A stretch of 64,000 nucleotides of DNA from Paramacrobiotus metropolitanus (taxonomy: Eukaryota > Tardigrada > Eutardigrada > Parachela > Macrobiotidae): NCBI RefSeq assembly GCF_019649055.1, contig NW_026570310.1, forward strand, positions 310,001 through 374,000. Reading direction: 5' to 3'. Below the pieces are notes generated by a model, which worked only from the letters and a program-made list of their open reading frames with translations, ran no database searches and was not told the origin of the DNA. Position 1 is the stretch's first letter. Each line of letters opens with the position of its first letter. Of the stretch, positions 1 through 11,806 are shown piece after piece. A program made the translations under genes and the position numbers.

Positions 1-354
1 GTTGAGCGTATCACAGTCGGCGAGTTTTTTGAAACTGTGCCGATGCGTCAAAACAACATTGGATCCGTTGCGTATGCGCACTCGCTGGATGCTGAAGAAC
101 TTGGTCTTTTGTTGAACCACTACAGCATGTCCCTGGCCATCGTTTTCTAGGATGGCGTGCGCAAGTATATCAAGCGCGACGTGGGTGCCTCCGAGTCTCC
201 GACAGCCCTCTGGCTTCTTGAACGAGAAACTGAATTTGTTCTGCTGCCTGCAGTTTGTCACTTCCACCGGAACAAACGTTTTGCGTTAAGCCACATTGTC
301 GAAAAGATACCGTGCAGCGAAACGACGGTTTGCATTGGCGACACGAACAAATAA
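1..354 (+). pseudogene. Unknown protein, partial frame broken by one TAG
   Basis: Frame 1 is open from the first base of the window to a stop at 352-354, except for a single in-frame TAG at 148-150. The frame therefore spans about 117 codons with one nonsense codon, and its start lies outside the window. Both halves have a protein-like mix of residues: acidic and amphipathic before the stop, mixed with aromatic and cysteine residues after it. I recognise no domain. It could be the 3' part of a decayed gene or mobile-element ORF. The lone stop may also be a sequencing error. Confidence 0.3.
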
Positions 355-1004
355 TTCGCACATTCTTTGCTGTCCTGTCAGTTGCCATTGCCGACCTGGC
401 GAATAGTAATAAAGGCGGCTTTCACTTACAAATTTACTATGATTGCATCCTGCAGGTAAAGTTTCTAAATGCTGATGTGCTTGTAGGAATCCAGTAGGCC
501 AACGAGAGTGCGAACCAGCGGAACATCGTAGCAGTATAATCAGTACACACAAAGCAGGCTCACATTATGCACGCTATTTGCAAACCTGTTCACGGAGAAG
601 CAGTGTATTGCACTATTTTCTATATCATATTCCCGGGGATTATTTCTGCTGATCCTGCCGATATGACCTATGTGGTGTAGCAGTGCCACGTGCAACGGAG
701 CAACGGGTCGTAATTTTACTGCCGATAATCATATAATGAACCAAACTAATCAAAAATTGATCCATTAGGGACCAACCGTGTTGGTATCGAAGTCGACAAA
801 AAAGCGGACATTTTTAACATCCTGCGCATACCATATGCACAATTGCCGTTTTCGCGCCGGCTTAGTACGGTATTATTATATTTTCTTGTCCGCGAGTCAG
901 ACCGAATTCTTGATAGACAAGTAAAGTAGCGGACATGCCGATGCTGAGGAGAAAACGTATCTACCACTGCCGGATTCACAATTTTCAGTTCTACGGAAGA
1001 ACTA
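355..1004. other. No gene recognised
   Basis: This stretch carries only short overlapping frames on both strands and no motif that I can support. It is moderately AT-rich, and I see no long repeat. Confidence 0.5.
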
Positions 1005-1280
1005 ATGCAGCCTCCCAATATACGAGTAGAGGTTAATGAGGAGTCACCATTACCACTGCTTCCTCCTCCGGAGCTTCTCCTGCCGTCGGTAAGGCAAAAC
1101 GTAATGGCAAAAACCGTTGAACAAGATGTACGGGATTATATATTTAACTATGTCCCCGCAACAGGCTTAGATGTTGGCGATCATGAGACAGCAGATATAG
1201 TCGAACGAGGCGTAGAAGTACTTGGTATGAATCCTGATGTTTTCCAAACCAATGGGGCTATCTCTCGTAGAAAAGGTTAA
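1005..1280 (+). pseudogene. Possible retroelement fragment upstream of an RT fossil
   Basis: This 91-codon frame starts with ATG at 1005. It has a proline/leucine-rich N-terminal third and a more ordinary C-terminal part containing the string VEVLGMN. It ends about 155 bases before a Ty3-type reverse transcriptase fossil on the same strand. In Ty3/gypsy elements a protease lies just upstream of RT, and the protease C-terminal motif is an ILGxD-like string, so this could be a worn protease end. The catalytic DTG/DSG is not visible, so the assignment is weak; an unrelated ORF is equally possible. Confidence 0.2.
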
Positions 1281-1434
1281 TATAGAACAAGTGCCGGGAA
1301 CACGGCCTACATATATCGAAAAGACAGTACCGGCATTCAACTGAAGAAGTGGCTTTCATAGAAGCGGAGGTGAAAAAGACTTGAAATATAAATAATTTAG
1401 GATTCACGGAGTGCTTGGAGTACTCCTATTGCAA

Positions 1435-1816
1435 AACAAAAGGATGGCGGAAAGGCACGCCGTTTTTGTAATGATTTCCGCGCAGTTGACGAAGTCACAG
1501 TAAGTGACAAGTTCCGCTTCCTAATGTGGATTACTGTCTGAACGTACTTTTTTGAAGTACCAATTTTACGACATTAGACTGTCTGTCGGGTTATTGGCAG
1601 ATGCCATTAACCAACATCGCTAAGCCAATTACAGCATTCCAGGCCGGGAATGCTTTTTACGAGTATCAGGTGCTGTCGTTTGGCTTGAAAAACGGACCGT
1701 CCGTTTTCCAGCGGATGATATCGGAAGTCTAGCTGGACTATTATGGATTAACGTTTTCGTATACATTGAGGATATCGTGATTGGTGGTACAAAAATAGCC
1801 TACGTTGCACAGGAAG
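1435..1816 (+). pseudogene. Ty3/gypsy reverse transcriptase fossil
   Basis: Pieces of a Ty3-type RT fingers-palm region can be read in order on the plus strand. First comes a KDGGKARRFCNDFRAVDE segment, matching the KKDG..R..VDYR..N block. Next is LDCLSGYWQMPL, matching the LDL.SGY.QI block. Then YEYQVLSFGLKNGPSVFQRM matches the Y.F...PFGL.NAP..FQ block. Last is a YIEDI remnant of the catalytic YxDD. In-frame stops fall between and after the blocks, near 1548 and 1728, and the second catalytic Asp block is altered. It is an old dead copy, unlike the intact RT at 57.6-59.1 kb in the same window. Confidence 0.75.
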
Positions 1817-2304
1817 TTGGTTATAAATAGACTCGACATGCAATAGCAAAAATCTTGCAGGCAATCACCGTTTTAGCTGTTCAATGGCTTTGGCGGTCGC
1901 TCATCCAATCGGTCATCACCAAAACGATCCAATAAATCTGGATGGTTGCGCGCTTCTTCACAGCCAGACTGAACCAGAGCGCTGACAATCACTTCGTGTC
2001 CGTGGCTTTCGCCACAAGAGTCAAAAACGTAACATTTGACTATCGCGTCTGCAAGCGCATTATAAACTGGTTTAATTTGTGAAATTAGGTAACTTACCGG
2101 CTAATTCACCCTTTAAACATAACGGGTATACCTCCAAAGTAGTAAGTTCTAAAACTGTCGTATCACTCGAAGAAATTGTTTCAATCGCCGACAATGTAAA
2201 TACGAATACCGTCTGTTTTCTGGCGGTCCGAGAAAGAACAGTCTGCCGCATACAGCTCGCATTGCCATTGTTGCCTGAACGTCGCAAAAAGAAATCCGTT
2301 ACTT

Positions 2305-3067
2305 ACAAGCTAAATATTTCCATTGAGTTATTCGCCCAAATACCAGACGGATATCGTTTTTTAGAGAAAAATCAGCTCTGTTAAGCAGTATTTTTTATAG
2401 CGGGGTGGTTTTCATAGTTATCGTTTAAAATACATTTAAAGTTAGTATTGCAAAACGTCCAGTGACGTGCCTATGCGCACTTCAAAGATGCCGCGCATCG
2501 CGCATCCGAGATATCGATCTTCTGCAGTGCACTGAGCGCTGACCTGCCTGTGCGAGATCTACGTTAGCGGTAAATAATTTTTTTTTATTTGCTTTTGTTT
2601 GGAGTTCACAAAGAGCGTCAACGAATTTTTTTATATTTTCACGTGCATTTAGCGTTCAAAATCATAATTTAGCGTTCAAAATCAAGTCATAATTTGCTAG
2701 GTTGTAGAACCAGAAACAAATATTACACCGGGTTGAGATGTTCAATGCTCAGAACATACAGCGTACCATATACCAGCTCCCACTGAATCCGGATATGATC
2801 TGCCGAGCTGATAACCACGCGATGCAGCATATCCGCGATCAGCGCGGCAGAAGATCGGTATCTCGGATGCGTGATGGGCGGCATCTTTGAAGTGCGCATA
2901 GACACGTCACTGGACGTTTTCCAGTACTAACTTTAAATGTATTTTAAACGATAACTATGAAAACCACCCCGCTGTTAAAAATACTACTTAAAAGAGCTGA
3001 TTTTTCTCTATAAAACGATATGCGTCTGGTATTTGGGCGAATAACTCAATGGAAATATTTAGCTTGT
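2305..3067. repeat. Foldback with 221-bp inverted arms
   Basis: The left arm at 2305-2525 and the right arm at 2847-3067 are near-perfect reverse complements, with only scattered mismatches, separated by about 320 bases. Weaker similarity (an ATCCG-like stretch) continues a few bases outside both arms. The spacer contains a direct repeat of TTTAGCGTTCAAAATCA at about 2649 and 2668. No transposase frame is present between the arms. Either a non-autonomous foldback DNA transposon or a recent inverted duplication would explain it. Confidence 0.85.
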
Positions 3068-5929
3068 TAATTCGGATGTGTACAAAGAGTAACACCTTAG
3101 TGGCCCAAACACCTCCTCCTTGTCCGGTAAATGAAGAAAATCCTGGAAATTCATGCGAACCGGTGACACTCGGTAAACGCGGTATGTCATAAGAAACAAA
3201 TTGCTTAACAATTAAAATCGTAAAAAGCTATTGACAATTTCCTTAACTTGTACGATACCGGTTTACTTCCGTACAAGTTCATAGCATCCCCAAACCATTT
3301 TCACCAGCTATTTATGGCAGAAATCTTCTTTGCTAATCGATGGACTTGATATAATCTGGCAAGTTATTACGAGGTGCAGATACTGCTCCAACTTTTTTTA
3401 AACACATTTAATTCCAGTGTTAACCGTAATACAGCAAAAAACTCCAAAACTCATTTGCTTTCCATTTGCCAACCATCCCCACCTTCCTCGCGAGACCGGG
3501 GAGCGGCTTGGGTTGGCGAGGAGGAAATACTGCGCGCATTTCTGATGCAAAAAGCGACCAGTAACATATCTGTACTTTTCACGACGACAAACGATGGCTT
3601 ATAATTCCCTTTTCGTCGTTGTGCAGTTCACTGCTGCCAGTGTAAGGCGACGACCCCGTAAGCCACGACTCTTTGTCGTCCCTTTGGGCACCTACACCAA
3701 ATCAGCCGGAAGGGCATTAGCATATTAATTTTTATGACAACAGAGTAAACACGAGAGGTTAGCACACGTGTTTGCGATGGCTGCTCCTTTTCTCACACAT
3801 AGGAAAAGGAGAGAAGCCGGAATAGGCAATGAAGAAAGTGTATACATTGCAACTAGATAAAGTCAACAAAAATTTATGGCGAGTGATATACAGATCATCC
3901 AGGACTTTCCAATCATTTTGTTTTCTTATTTAATATCAGCAACGCGCAATTCTGCTATAAAACATACCAGCGGATTGATGTTGTCGGCGATGTCTTCAAT
4001 TTTTAACTAAGGGGTAGCACCGGCCGATGCAACCACCAGTTAGTTCCCGCCGCAAGTCTAACATAGCCTCGACTTGTACGATCTGTTCTACGAAATGCGT
4101 TCGCACTGCATTCGTTTCTTTGCATTCATTTTCAAAGTATCTGTCTACCTATCTATCTTATGGTTGTCTGGGCTTGCTGCCCAGCCTGATGTATTGGAAT
4201 TAACCACGTGATCATACTGCAGCGCATGCACGGCTAGAGGACCAACGGCCATAAACTGCCCAGTTTCGCAGAATGAGTACAGCGAGCGTATTATTGAAGT
4301 ACATAACACGTACTAGATTCTTCAAGTTCCAGCAAATGCAGTCACAGCTTTGCTTCGACACACTTTTACAAAAATAGTTTTACAAAAATGTTTGACCGGA
4401 ACTCGAAGAATCGTGAACTTCTTGAGCAGGCTAGACCACCATTATGGAGACGCCAGTCATCCCGCGAATCCGTCGGAGATGACGACCATAAGGTCTTCTC
4501 CTCTATTGCAGTTAAACATGCCTGGAAAGGCACGAGGTGCAAAAGCGTAGTGGACGGTTATCCACCCAAGGCCTCAGCATGCCCAGCGGCGGGCGAATTT
4601 CCCCCATCCGTTCAAACTGCTGTTGCGTTATGATGGCTTCCATTTGGATTAGGTGAGCCTAGGTCAATAAAACCCAGCCGATGGTCCAGAAGGATTACCC
4701 CATAGTATCACTCCCACTGGGCAAAAGCAGGCTTTATTATGCGGAATCTACCGATCCTGGACTACTGCTACCCGGTCCCTTAAAAGACAGTGACCTTGGT
4801 CCTTCCTTAGTAAATGCACCATGGCACTTATTAGCTGCATCGCAATGGTTTGTGTATCAGTAACACTCAAGGTTCGTATTGAACACAGATCGATCCATTT
4901 TTGCATATATAGAGTTAATAATTTGATCAGATGCATATTATTCAAAAAATCGTTTCTTAACCATCCAAAACACCGTAAAGAAAGCCCAGATTAGGCCACC
5001 ACGGAGCTCACCGGCAATCCTAAACTTAGAATCTTCGACACAACTGCAACCGCTCGATCAAGAAATCCAGGTATATCGTGATAAAATCCTTTCCATCACA
5101 TTTATACTGACGGTTTTTTCGCGCGTCTGCTGGGCTATGGCCGATTCGCAATCAGCTCGCCTTGGAACTGTGCCTTGGGGCAAACGGAGTCAGGGTGATG
5201 CATAATGGCAAAGGTGATTGGGGGAATGGGATGATTGCATAGTGAGGGATTTTCTCCAAGAAAAATTCTCATTACTGAATTTTGACTACTTTTGACAGTC
5301 ATCGCGCCGTAAGCACTTTGCTCTGAACTTCATTGCCAGTTCCATTTTAGAAATGGCAAAGTAGACAGTTTTGGAAATCGCTAAAACCACAAGCCAGCTC
5401 AGATTGATGGGGCCTGCACTCAAAGGACCACCTTTAAGTGATGCGCTATTAGAAAACCTTTGCGGTGCTAAGAAAAACAAGAATTAGCCGCTCCAAGTTC
5501 AAAGTGCTCGTCTCTTGTAGTTAGACGTTAGCAAAACAATGAAACTTGCTCCCATATTTGACAATACGAAAAATCAACAAAATTAATAATTTTTATTAAT
5601 TGTTTCGATATTGCAGATTGAACAATCCAGGAAAAAACCGCTTGTTTGTTTCTCGTCCGTTTTCCGCTACTGCTTGTTGCACAGACGCTTCCTTTTATTG
5701 CTGAATATTATCGTCATAAAGGTGCTCCTTCGAATACTCACACTGTAACCTGAACGATGTAAGAACATTTTTTTGATATTGCACCAAAATAACATGAAAA
5801 AATGTTTCTTATTGTATTATTCACGTACGTATACGGTGTATTTATGTCTTCAGCTTTTTAAAGTATGCTACAGCCTACGCATCTTATTGTTTGTAGTAGT
5901 ATAAAAATGCCGTACGCAATTAGTTAATT
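3068..5929. other. No gene recognised (2.9 kb)
   Basis: Frames here are short and mutually overlapping, with no recognisable domain. The GC-richer part at 4390-4630 has two overlapping frames of about 65-80 codons that I cannot identify. At 4360-4390 a short direct repeat of TTTTACAAAAATA is seen. The stretch looks like degenerate non-coding or very old repeat DNA. Confidence 0.5.
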
Positions 5930-6620
5930 TCGTAAGCTTTTTGGAGCATATACAGTGTTAGATATTTTTCGTAATAATTATGAAATCAGCTGTTTTAATT
6001 TGTACAGAAATTACATGTTCGAACAAAAATTTATTTTCTAGTGTAGATATTTAATACTGAACGCTCCTCAGAGCATGTGCGTTGTTGGATATATTTGTAA
6101 TAATTATGTTATCAGTTTTTTTATTTTTTTTCGCAAATTACACGTTAAACAAAAATTCTAACCTGTAGTGTAGATTTTAAATACTTTACGCTCCTCGGAG
6201 CATATGCGGTGTTGGATATTTTTGTATAATTATGTAATCAACATTGTTATTTATACGCATCTCAGATTTTTAAACAAAAATCAAATTGGTAGTGTAGATG
6301 TTTAATACTGTACGCTCCTCGGGGCAGGTTCGATGTTAGATATTTTTGTATTAATTATGTAATCAACTTTTTTATTTGTACGAAAATTAAATGTTTAAAC
6401 AGAAATCTAGTCGGTAGTGTAGTTGTTTAATACTGTATGCTCCTCGGAACATGTTACGTGTTAGATATTTTTTGTAATAATTATGTAATCAATTTTTTAT
6501 TTTTACGCTAATTACATGCTTCAGCAGAAATGTTTACTGTAGTATGGATATTTAATACTGTACGCTCGTTTGAGCATGTACGGTGTCGAATGTTTTCTTA
6601 ATAAGTACTTTCAGTTTTTG
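5930..6620. repeat. Satellite-like tandem repeat, about 125-bp period
   Basis: About five and a half diverged copies of an AT-rich unit lie head to tail. The anchor TAATACTGTACGCTCCTCGG recurs, with its ACGCTC core near 6061, 6188, 6312, 6437 and 6562. Spacing is 124-127 bases. Each anchor is followed by a GTTAGATATTTTTGTAATAATTATGT-like stretch with substitutions. No coding frame runs through the array. Confidence 0.85.
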
Positions 6621-6637
6621 TACCGATTTCACCGACA

Positions 6638-7207
6638 TGCATGAGCCTCGACCAAAGGTCATTAAACGCGACGCCGTTGATATTGCGGAATTCGTTTCTG
6701 CCAGTGGAGTTTTAGTTGATTCAGATTCCGAGGGTCGAATTTTTCTTGGGGCTGACATATAAGCTCCTGATGGACAACGCCATCTACGTACGAAAGTTTC
6801 CTTACGGAGAGAGTGTTAAGGGGATGCTCTGTTTGCGTCAGGACGGAAAGAGGCGCAAGAACACCTGCGGTTCTAAACAGCAGCAGACTCTTACTATCAG
6901 CTGGCGGTCCGAAGAAGTTCTTTGTAATAATGGCACGAACTAATGACCTTCAGGAAGTCACAGTTGAACAAGGTGCCACAGCATCATCGGTGAACAACCT
7001 AGCACAAACATACATAGGAAATCTTACAGAAGTGAAAGATTTGGGAAAGAACATTGCAAGGGATTGGTCATCGTCTCTCTCCCCACATTTTCTAAAAGCA
7101 AGAGCTTTCCATGGCAGAACGTGGAATACCTAAACTAGACCTAGTTTTGTTCGACGAGCGCAAGACGAACACAACTAATTTAGAACTCGTCCGCGCCATC
7201 ACATAGA
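6638..7207 (+). pseudogene. Coding-like remnant of unknown identity
   Basis: Three protein-like frames follow one another on the plus strand. The first has ATG at 6638 and about 41 codons, ending VDSDSEGRIFLGADI before TAA. The second starts with ATG at 6770 and has about 57 basic codons. The third starts with ATG at 6930, runs about 67 codons, and is overlapped near its end by an ATG frame (MAERGIPKLDLVLFDERK) ending at 7207. The switching of the good frame suggests small indels in one older gene, or very small exons. No family is recognised. Confidence 0.25.
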
Positions 7208-7476
7208 CGGTCTATGGAGACCAGGTATCCACATAGTGGCACTTAGCGTTTCTGGATGTCTTCTATTATTGCAAACCGTTAACTGTAATGCAAAAATTCG
7301 GTTCAGAACAACACGCGTCATTTAACAGCAGGATTAATAATAAAACGACCTACCGAAACACGAAAATTTGAGAGATGATAGGTGTTGAAACGGATGTCAT
7401 GCGAATCGCGAAAGGAAAATTGCATCTGCAAAAGCAGTTTTAAAAACAATTTTATATGACTTAACGAGAAGTTATT

Positions 7477-7623
7477 CTGTAGCCGCTAGATGAAATGGCA
7501 CCACTTTTAGATCCGGCCGCTGCCTGCCCCCTGGCCCTGACAGACAGCGCACACGTTACAGCAGCGTGTGCGCTGTTTTCTTTACACCAGACTCTGTGGT
7601 GCCATTTCGTCTAGCGGCTACAG
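7477..7623. mobile_element. MITE with 28-bp inverted ends, copy 1
   Basis: CTGTAGCCGCTAGATGAAAT begins a 28-base arm at 7477-7504. Its reverse complement, with one mismatch, is at 7596-7623. Inside lies a second short hairpin around 7546-7575, with GCGCACAC pairing with GTGTGCGC. The outer 38-40 bases of the right end closely match the right end of the element at 35524-35694, including CTCTGTGGTGCCA and a terminal TACAGTAC. The two are therefore members of one non-autonomous family. No clear target-site duplication can be fixed by eye. Confidence 0.75.
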
Positions 7624-8075
7624 TACTGTGTTCATGGTCGGAGCGGCAGCATCGCCTGTGCTTGGTGCGCACAACGTTGACAGCAGAACCATTACAGCTT
7701 ATAACACTCAACTCATCAAGAAAAAGGCAGTAATAATATGCTATAGCAAAAATATGTCCTCTAGTTTCTCGTGATCCGGTATTGTGCCCATCACGCACAA
7801 AGCGTTTCCTCTCTGAATTTGTATGGAGATCCCCTGCCGGAAAATTCTCCTGCGCAATTCGCCCGGTAGCGGCGAAGCGAATCGTAAGAAGGAAGAGCTG
7901 TCTATTTCTCGCACGTAGTAGCAGTAAAAACATACTCTCCATAGAATGTCCCAGTCAGAACATTAGTGGTTCTATTGGTATGAACTATAGACAAGGACAG
8001 AAGTGGTTCACCAGGTTTTGAACCAAATAAAATTCAAACACCACTGCGAAATGAAAACTGGAACATATAAAACAA

Positions 8076-8229
8076 CATAGAACCACCATTGAACCACAAG
8101 TGAACCATGTACACAGTCACTTGCAGATACACCGTCACACTACCGCTTTACCCCGTGAACTAGGTGAACCTATAGAACCACATAGAACCACCATTGAACC
8201 ACCAGTGAACCATGTACACAGTCACTTGC
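8076..8229. repeat. Two direct copies, 105-bp period
   Basis: A block starting CATAGAACCACCATTGAACC and running through GTACACAGTCACTTGC occurs at about 8076-8124 and again at about 8181-8229, nearly identical. The surrounding sequence is also rich in GAACCA and GTGAACC units. It is non-coding in appearance. Confidence 0.8.
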
Positions 8230-8603
8230 CGACTCACGGGGAATAATAACCAGTACTAAAAGCACAGTAGGCAAAGCTCTCGCACAGGTACAAAAACAAA
8301 AAAAAACACCTCGCTCCTGCCAGAACATGCATTATGGGTTGCCGTAACTTCAAGTTCAAGTGTATACACCTTGAATAGGTGTACTGTATTTTCACAAGTT
8401 TAAGAGCTACCAAAAGGGCGGAAGCGTAAACAATAGAGCTGGGCTTCTTTAAAGTTGAAAGAAGCCGTCGGATATTTTGCGCGCACACGGACTTTTTTGT
8501 GGCTCTTAAAATTGTGTAAATAAAACTGTGTAAATAGTAATTTGTAAAGTACAACGAATACAAGCATATTTTCGGCCAGTTGCTAAAGTAACTTACGGAA
8601 GCA

Positions 8604-9080
8604 TTATTTTACCACCTTATGAAGGAAATCCAAAATAAAACAATGTAAACAATAAATTTTGTTAAATGTCGTCAAAATTTCGCCATAACCGTCTTCCGTT
8701 TTCAAGCGAAGAAACGCGTCGTTAACGGCATCATGTATTTTATAATCCAAGCGACCGGTCGGAATATAACTACAGGCGGGAGAGACAAAGTTGAATACAG
8801 TCAAATCGCAGTGAAAATGATAATTTTCGAATATTTCCCGATTGAAACTATGCAAGAACACTCCGAACTCATGACGACTCCTATGTTAGTTAAACTGAAA
8901 TATATCATTCACGAAGAATTCACATTCTTTACCCAAATAACCAGCCATGATAAAATAATGTCAGAATAGATATTTGTGTTTTAATGATTTTTAACTCCAA
9001 CGTCGTCAGATTCAAGACTTCCCACCGGAAAATCATTAAGTATTTCCGACCATTGATTTATAACATCACTGTCAGGTTCG
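8604..9080 (-). other. Possible minus-strand exons, unknown gene
   Basis: On the minus strand, 8604-8800 reads as a plausible protein segment with IHDAVNDAFLRLKTEDGY in it. About 8990-9078 reads as an acidic segment containing EPDSDVINQWSEIL before a stop. Neither has a recognisable domain, and I could not link them through convincing splice sites. They could be two exons of one decayed gene or chance frames. Confidence 0.2.
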
Positions 9081-9440
9081 AAAAAAAAATTCTAAAATCA
9101 AATTTAAAGGACGTTTCCTGATAAAGATGATAAATCTGTGATGATAGAATAAATGACGAGATAACTCACGATCCGACTCGAATATATAGAAACAGGGATC
9201 GAAATCGCATAAAATAGGAGGTGTATCCCAGGTAAGACGTGACTGAATTCTGCCGCGCTGGTGGTTTTCCAATGTGAAAGAAAATCGAAGTAACAGTTAA
9301 TCAAAGATCTGCACACGCATACATATTTCCTCAGGTAAGGTAAATATGAAGGGGTAATAAGAATTGGAGGAGTGGGCCTATCAACAAAAAACAAAAATAT
9401 TTATGTTACTTTTAAGAGAATTTATAGGATATAAGTGAAC

Positions 9441-10002
9441 TTAATACACTTCTTTTCCTGCCCATGGAAGACGGCGCATATCGCCCAACTTCTTCTGATC
9501 AAATAATAAATAATACTGCAGGCGTTTCTTCAGGAGAGGACGACTGTTAATATTAGGTGCGTTGGAGCAGTAATGATGCCAAACGTCGCGCGCTAAGAAC
9601 TCCGGCAACACCATGAGCATCACTTATCAAAATGTACGCTGATGGGCGATCTTGCAGGAAAAGTTTCTCATAAGTTAAGGGTGCATAAGTGGCATTTAAA
9701 GGTGTCTCTGTTGCATCTGCTTCCCAGGCTACCGGTTTACCGACAAACATTCCGAAATTTTTAGGTTTAGGCATTTTGGCTGCTTCAAATGCCTCATGTA
9801 TTAAGAAAAACTTTCTGTGGAAATGACGATTTTCTTCATCACTCAACTCATCTGCCATTGCCTGAGTGAGATTCACGGTTTTAGGATGAATATAAGGAAT
9901 AAAGAGTAAAGAAAACACACAAACTGAACAATAATTAAATAATTCATGATAAAAAGAATTTATGTACAATGAAAGTTCATCACCAACTGAGACTAACCTC
10001 AC
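9441..10002 (-). pseudogene. Unknown minus-strand gene with a frame break
   Basis: The main frame has a likely start at the internal ATG near 9862, beginning MADELSDEENRHFHRKFF. It continues through an alanine- and proline-rich middle to about 9625, then runs out of frame about 75 bases further on. A second minus-strand frame overlapping this end continues to a stop at 9441-9443 and is protein-like, with LPEFLARDVWHHYC and LPWAGKEVY in it. The good frame changes near 9600-9630, so there is a one-base indel or an unrecognised short intron. The product would be about 140 residues, mostly helical. I do not recognise the family; it might be a small host protein. Confidence 0.35.
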
Positions 10003-10893
10003 AATCTTTCATAGAGATTCGTATTATTAAACCTCCTTGAAGGGTTAGGCATAGTCTGAAACTCCGCAAGAATAGCTGCATAATAAATAAACCGGTACTG
10101 CATACATTTATGCAACACCTGAGGATGATTTCCGGTGAACTTGATCAAATGGCAAAGCTCAGCATATCTCACATGGTTTAAGTATCGAGCAACTTATTTT
10201 AGGTCCAGGATTGTCGACAGAGGTGTGCGGTACGTTCGATATAAGGATGCATGCTTTTTGACTTGACGCTGTTTAGGCGTCAAGTCGGAAAAGTGCCGTG
10301 AAAAAGACTGCCCATAAAAGGAAAATTGGGCGGCGGGCATTTATGTTGATCGATTCACGAATCTACGATGCGATTATAGTCCGCAAAGTAATGCGTCATA
10401 TTAATACCAGCCATAAAATGAGATAATTCGTCTGACTGGATTGTTCCACCGGAATCTGGGAGACAGGCCAACATCACGCGTCCTTTCCCGGAGTTTCCCC
10501 CGGTTGGCAATGGGCATTGCACACGTTACCGGTAAAATATCGAACAGCGTGCGTGAGTTTGTCCGTTCAGCGGACTTTGTTCCACTGTTTACACCAACAT
10601 CAGCTGTAGAGTAACCGTATCGCCACAAGTTTTCAAGAAAACCTGACCAGACGATAGTAGTCAGAAACATGATGCTTATGCCACAACATTATCCAACGAA
10701 ATGTGTAGCAGTTGTTATACGTGTTATGGAACGTTGAGTGCCGGTTAGGTGTCTGTATTTATATATCCTGCAGTTGCATGCTGCATCGCCGTAACCCGCG
10801 ATGCATATACAGTATAACGAAAGATCGACCGGAACTGGCTGTTGTAAAACTGGCAATGATTTTGAATTTATTTTGTTAAGCAACTACACAGCT
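10003..10893. other. No gene recognised
   Basis: I see only short frames. A minus-strand frame at 10401-10670 has no recognisable motif. No repeat longer than a few bases is evident. Confidence 0.45.
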
Positions 10894-11568
10894 TTACTTG
10901 CTTTTCAAATAAAAGTCATGGAGATCTTGAGGTTCTAAATAAGCAACAATTTTTAACACTTCTCCCGACAATTCCTCGGTTAACTTGTCTGCCTTCTCTT
11001 TCTGGGTAAAAGTCTTTCCTAACTCGTCCAAAATGTCGAAAACGCCAAGCAGTTCTTTATAATATGTGGGCAAACTTTCATCAGCCTGAAACTTTCTTCG
11101 GTTTATTACCGTGAGCTGATGTTCAAGATATCCCGGAGGTCGAAACTGATTTAACAAAAGTGTTTTCAGATCATTCCATTCTATACCATCAGGCACTTCT
11201 GCCCTTTTGCTCCACGCTGACGCTACCTCTCTCAGATAAAGCGGTAATCGTTTAAGCATTTGCGTCCTCGTCCATCCCTGGGCCTTAGACGTTACTTCAA
11301 AGTCTCCTAAAAACACTTCAATATCTTCATTTGCATTATCCGAGAATGTCGTTGGCGCTATTAGTGGCGGTCCTTTAGGCGCACTAGTTAACGCGTCTTC
11401 AAGACTTTTCGCAAAGCGAGCTTGATTCAAATTAATCAAGCATACATTATATGAGGTATGAAACTGACTTTTAGACGGTTTTTGAGATCCGAACAGGTCA
11501 TGAAAACCGCAAACTGAACTACCTTGCTGTCGTGAGCTGCAGCAGTATAGTATTTTGTTGCTGCGCAT
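10894..11568 (-). pseudogene. Retrotransposon Gag fragment, family related to 44-45 kb copy
   Basis: About 175 residues of a Gag capsid-type protein are open on the minus strand, from about 11430 down to a stop at 10894. The alpha-helical pattern is typical of LTR-element Gag: EVTSKAQGW, LYLREVASAWSKR, LLNQFRPPGY, then TYYKELL...LDELG and KADKLTEELSG. The AQGW, FRPPG and KAD.L..LSG blocks recur in the Gag fossil at 43.95-45.03 kb, so both belong to one family. The first 50 residues of the open frame look unrelated, so the true start is probably lost. No zinc knuckle, protease or RT follows, so it is a truncated copy. Confidence 0.7.
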
Positions 11569-11806
11569 TCGGTTGACTCAATTGAAGGTATATCTGAATC
11601 CATGCAGCCAGTGTACAGACCACAGTGAATAAGGCCGAGACGGATATTCGTTTGTAATACAACGTTCACGCACTGAATACTATGTCGGGCGCAATGCGGA
11701 AAAAAGCACAACATGTGGACGGCCGTCGGTATATGAAATAACCTTCTCGGAACAGTATTGACAAAGTATCTGGTAATGTGTGTGAAGGCAAACCAGTTCC
11801 TTAACA

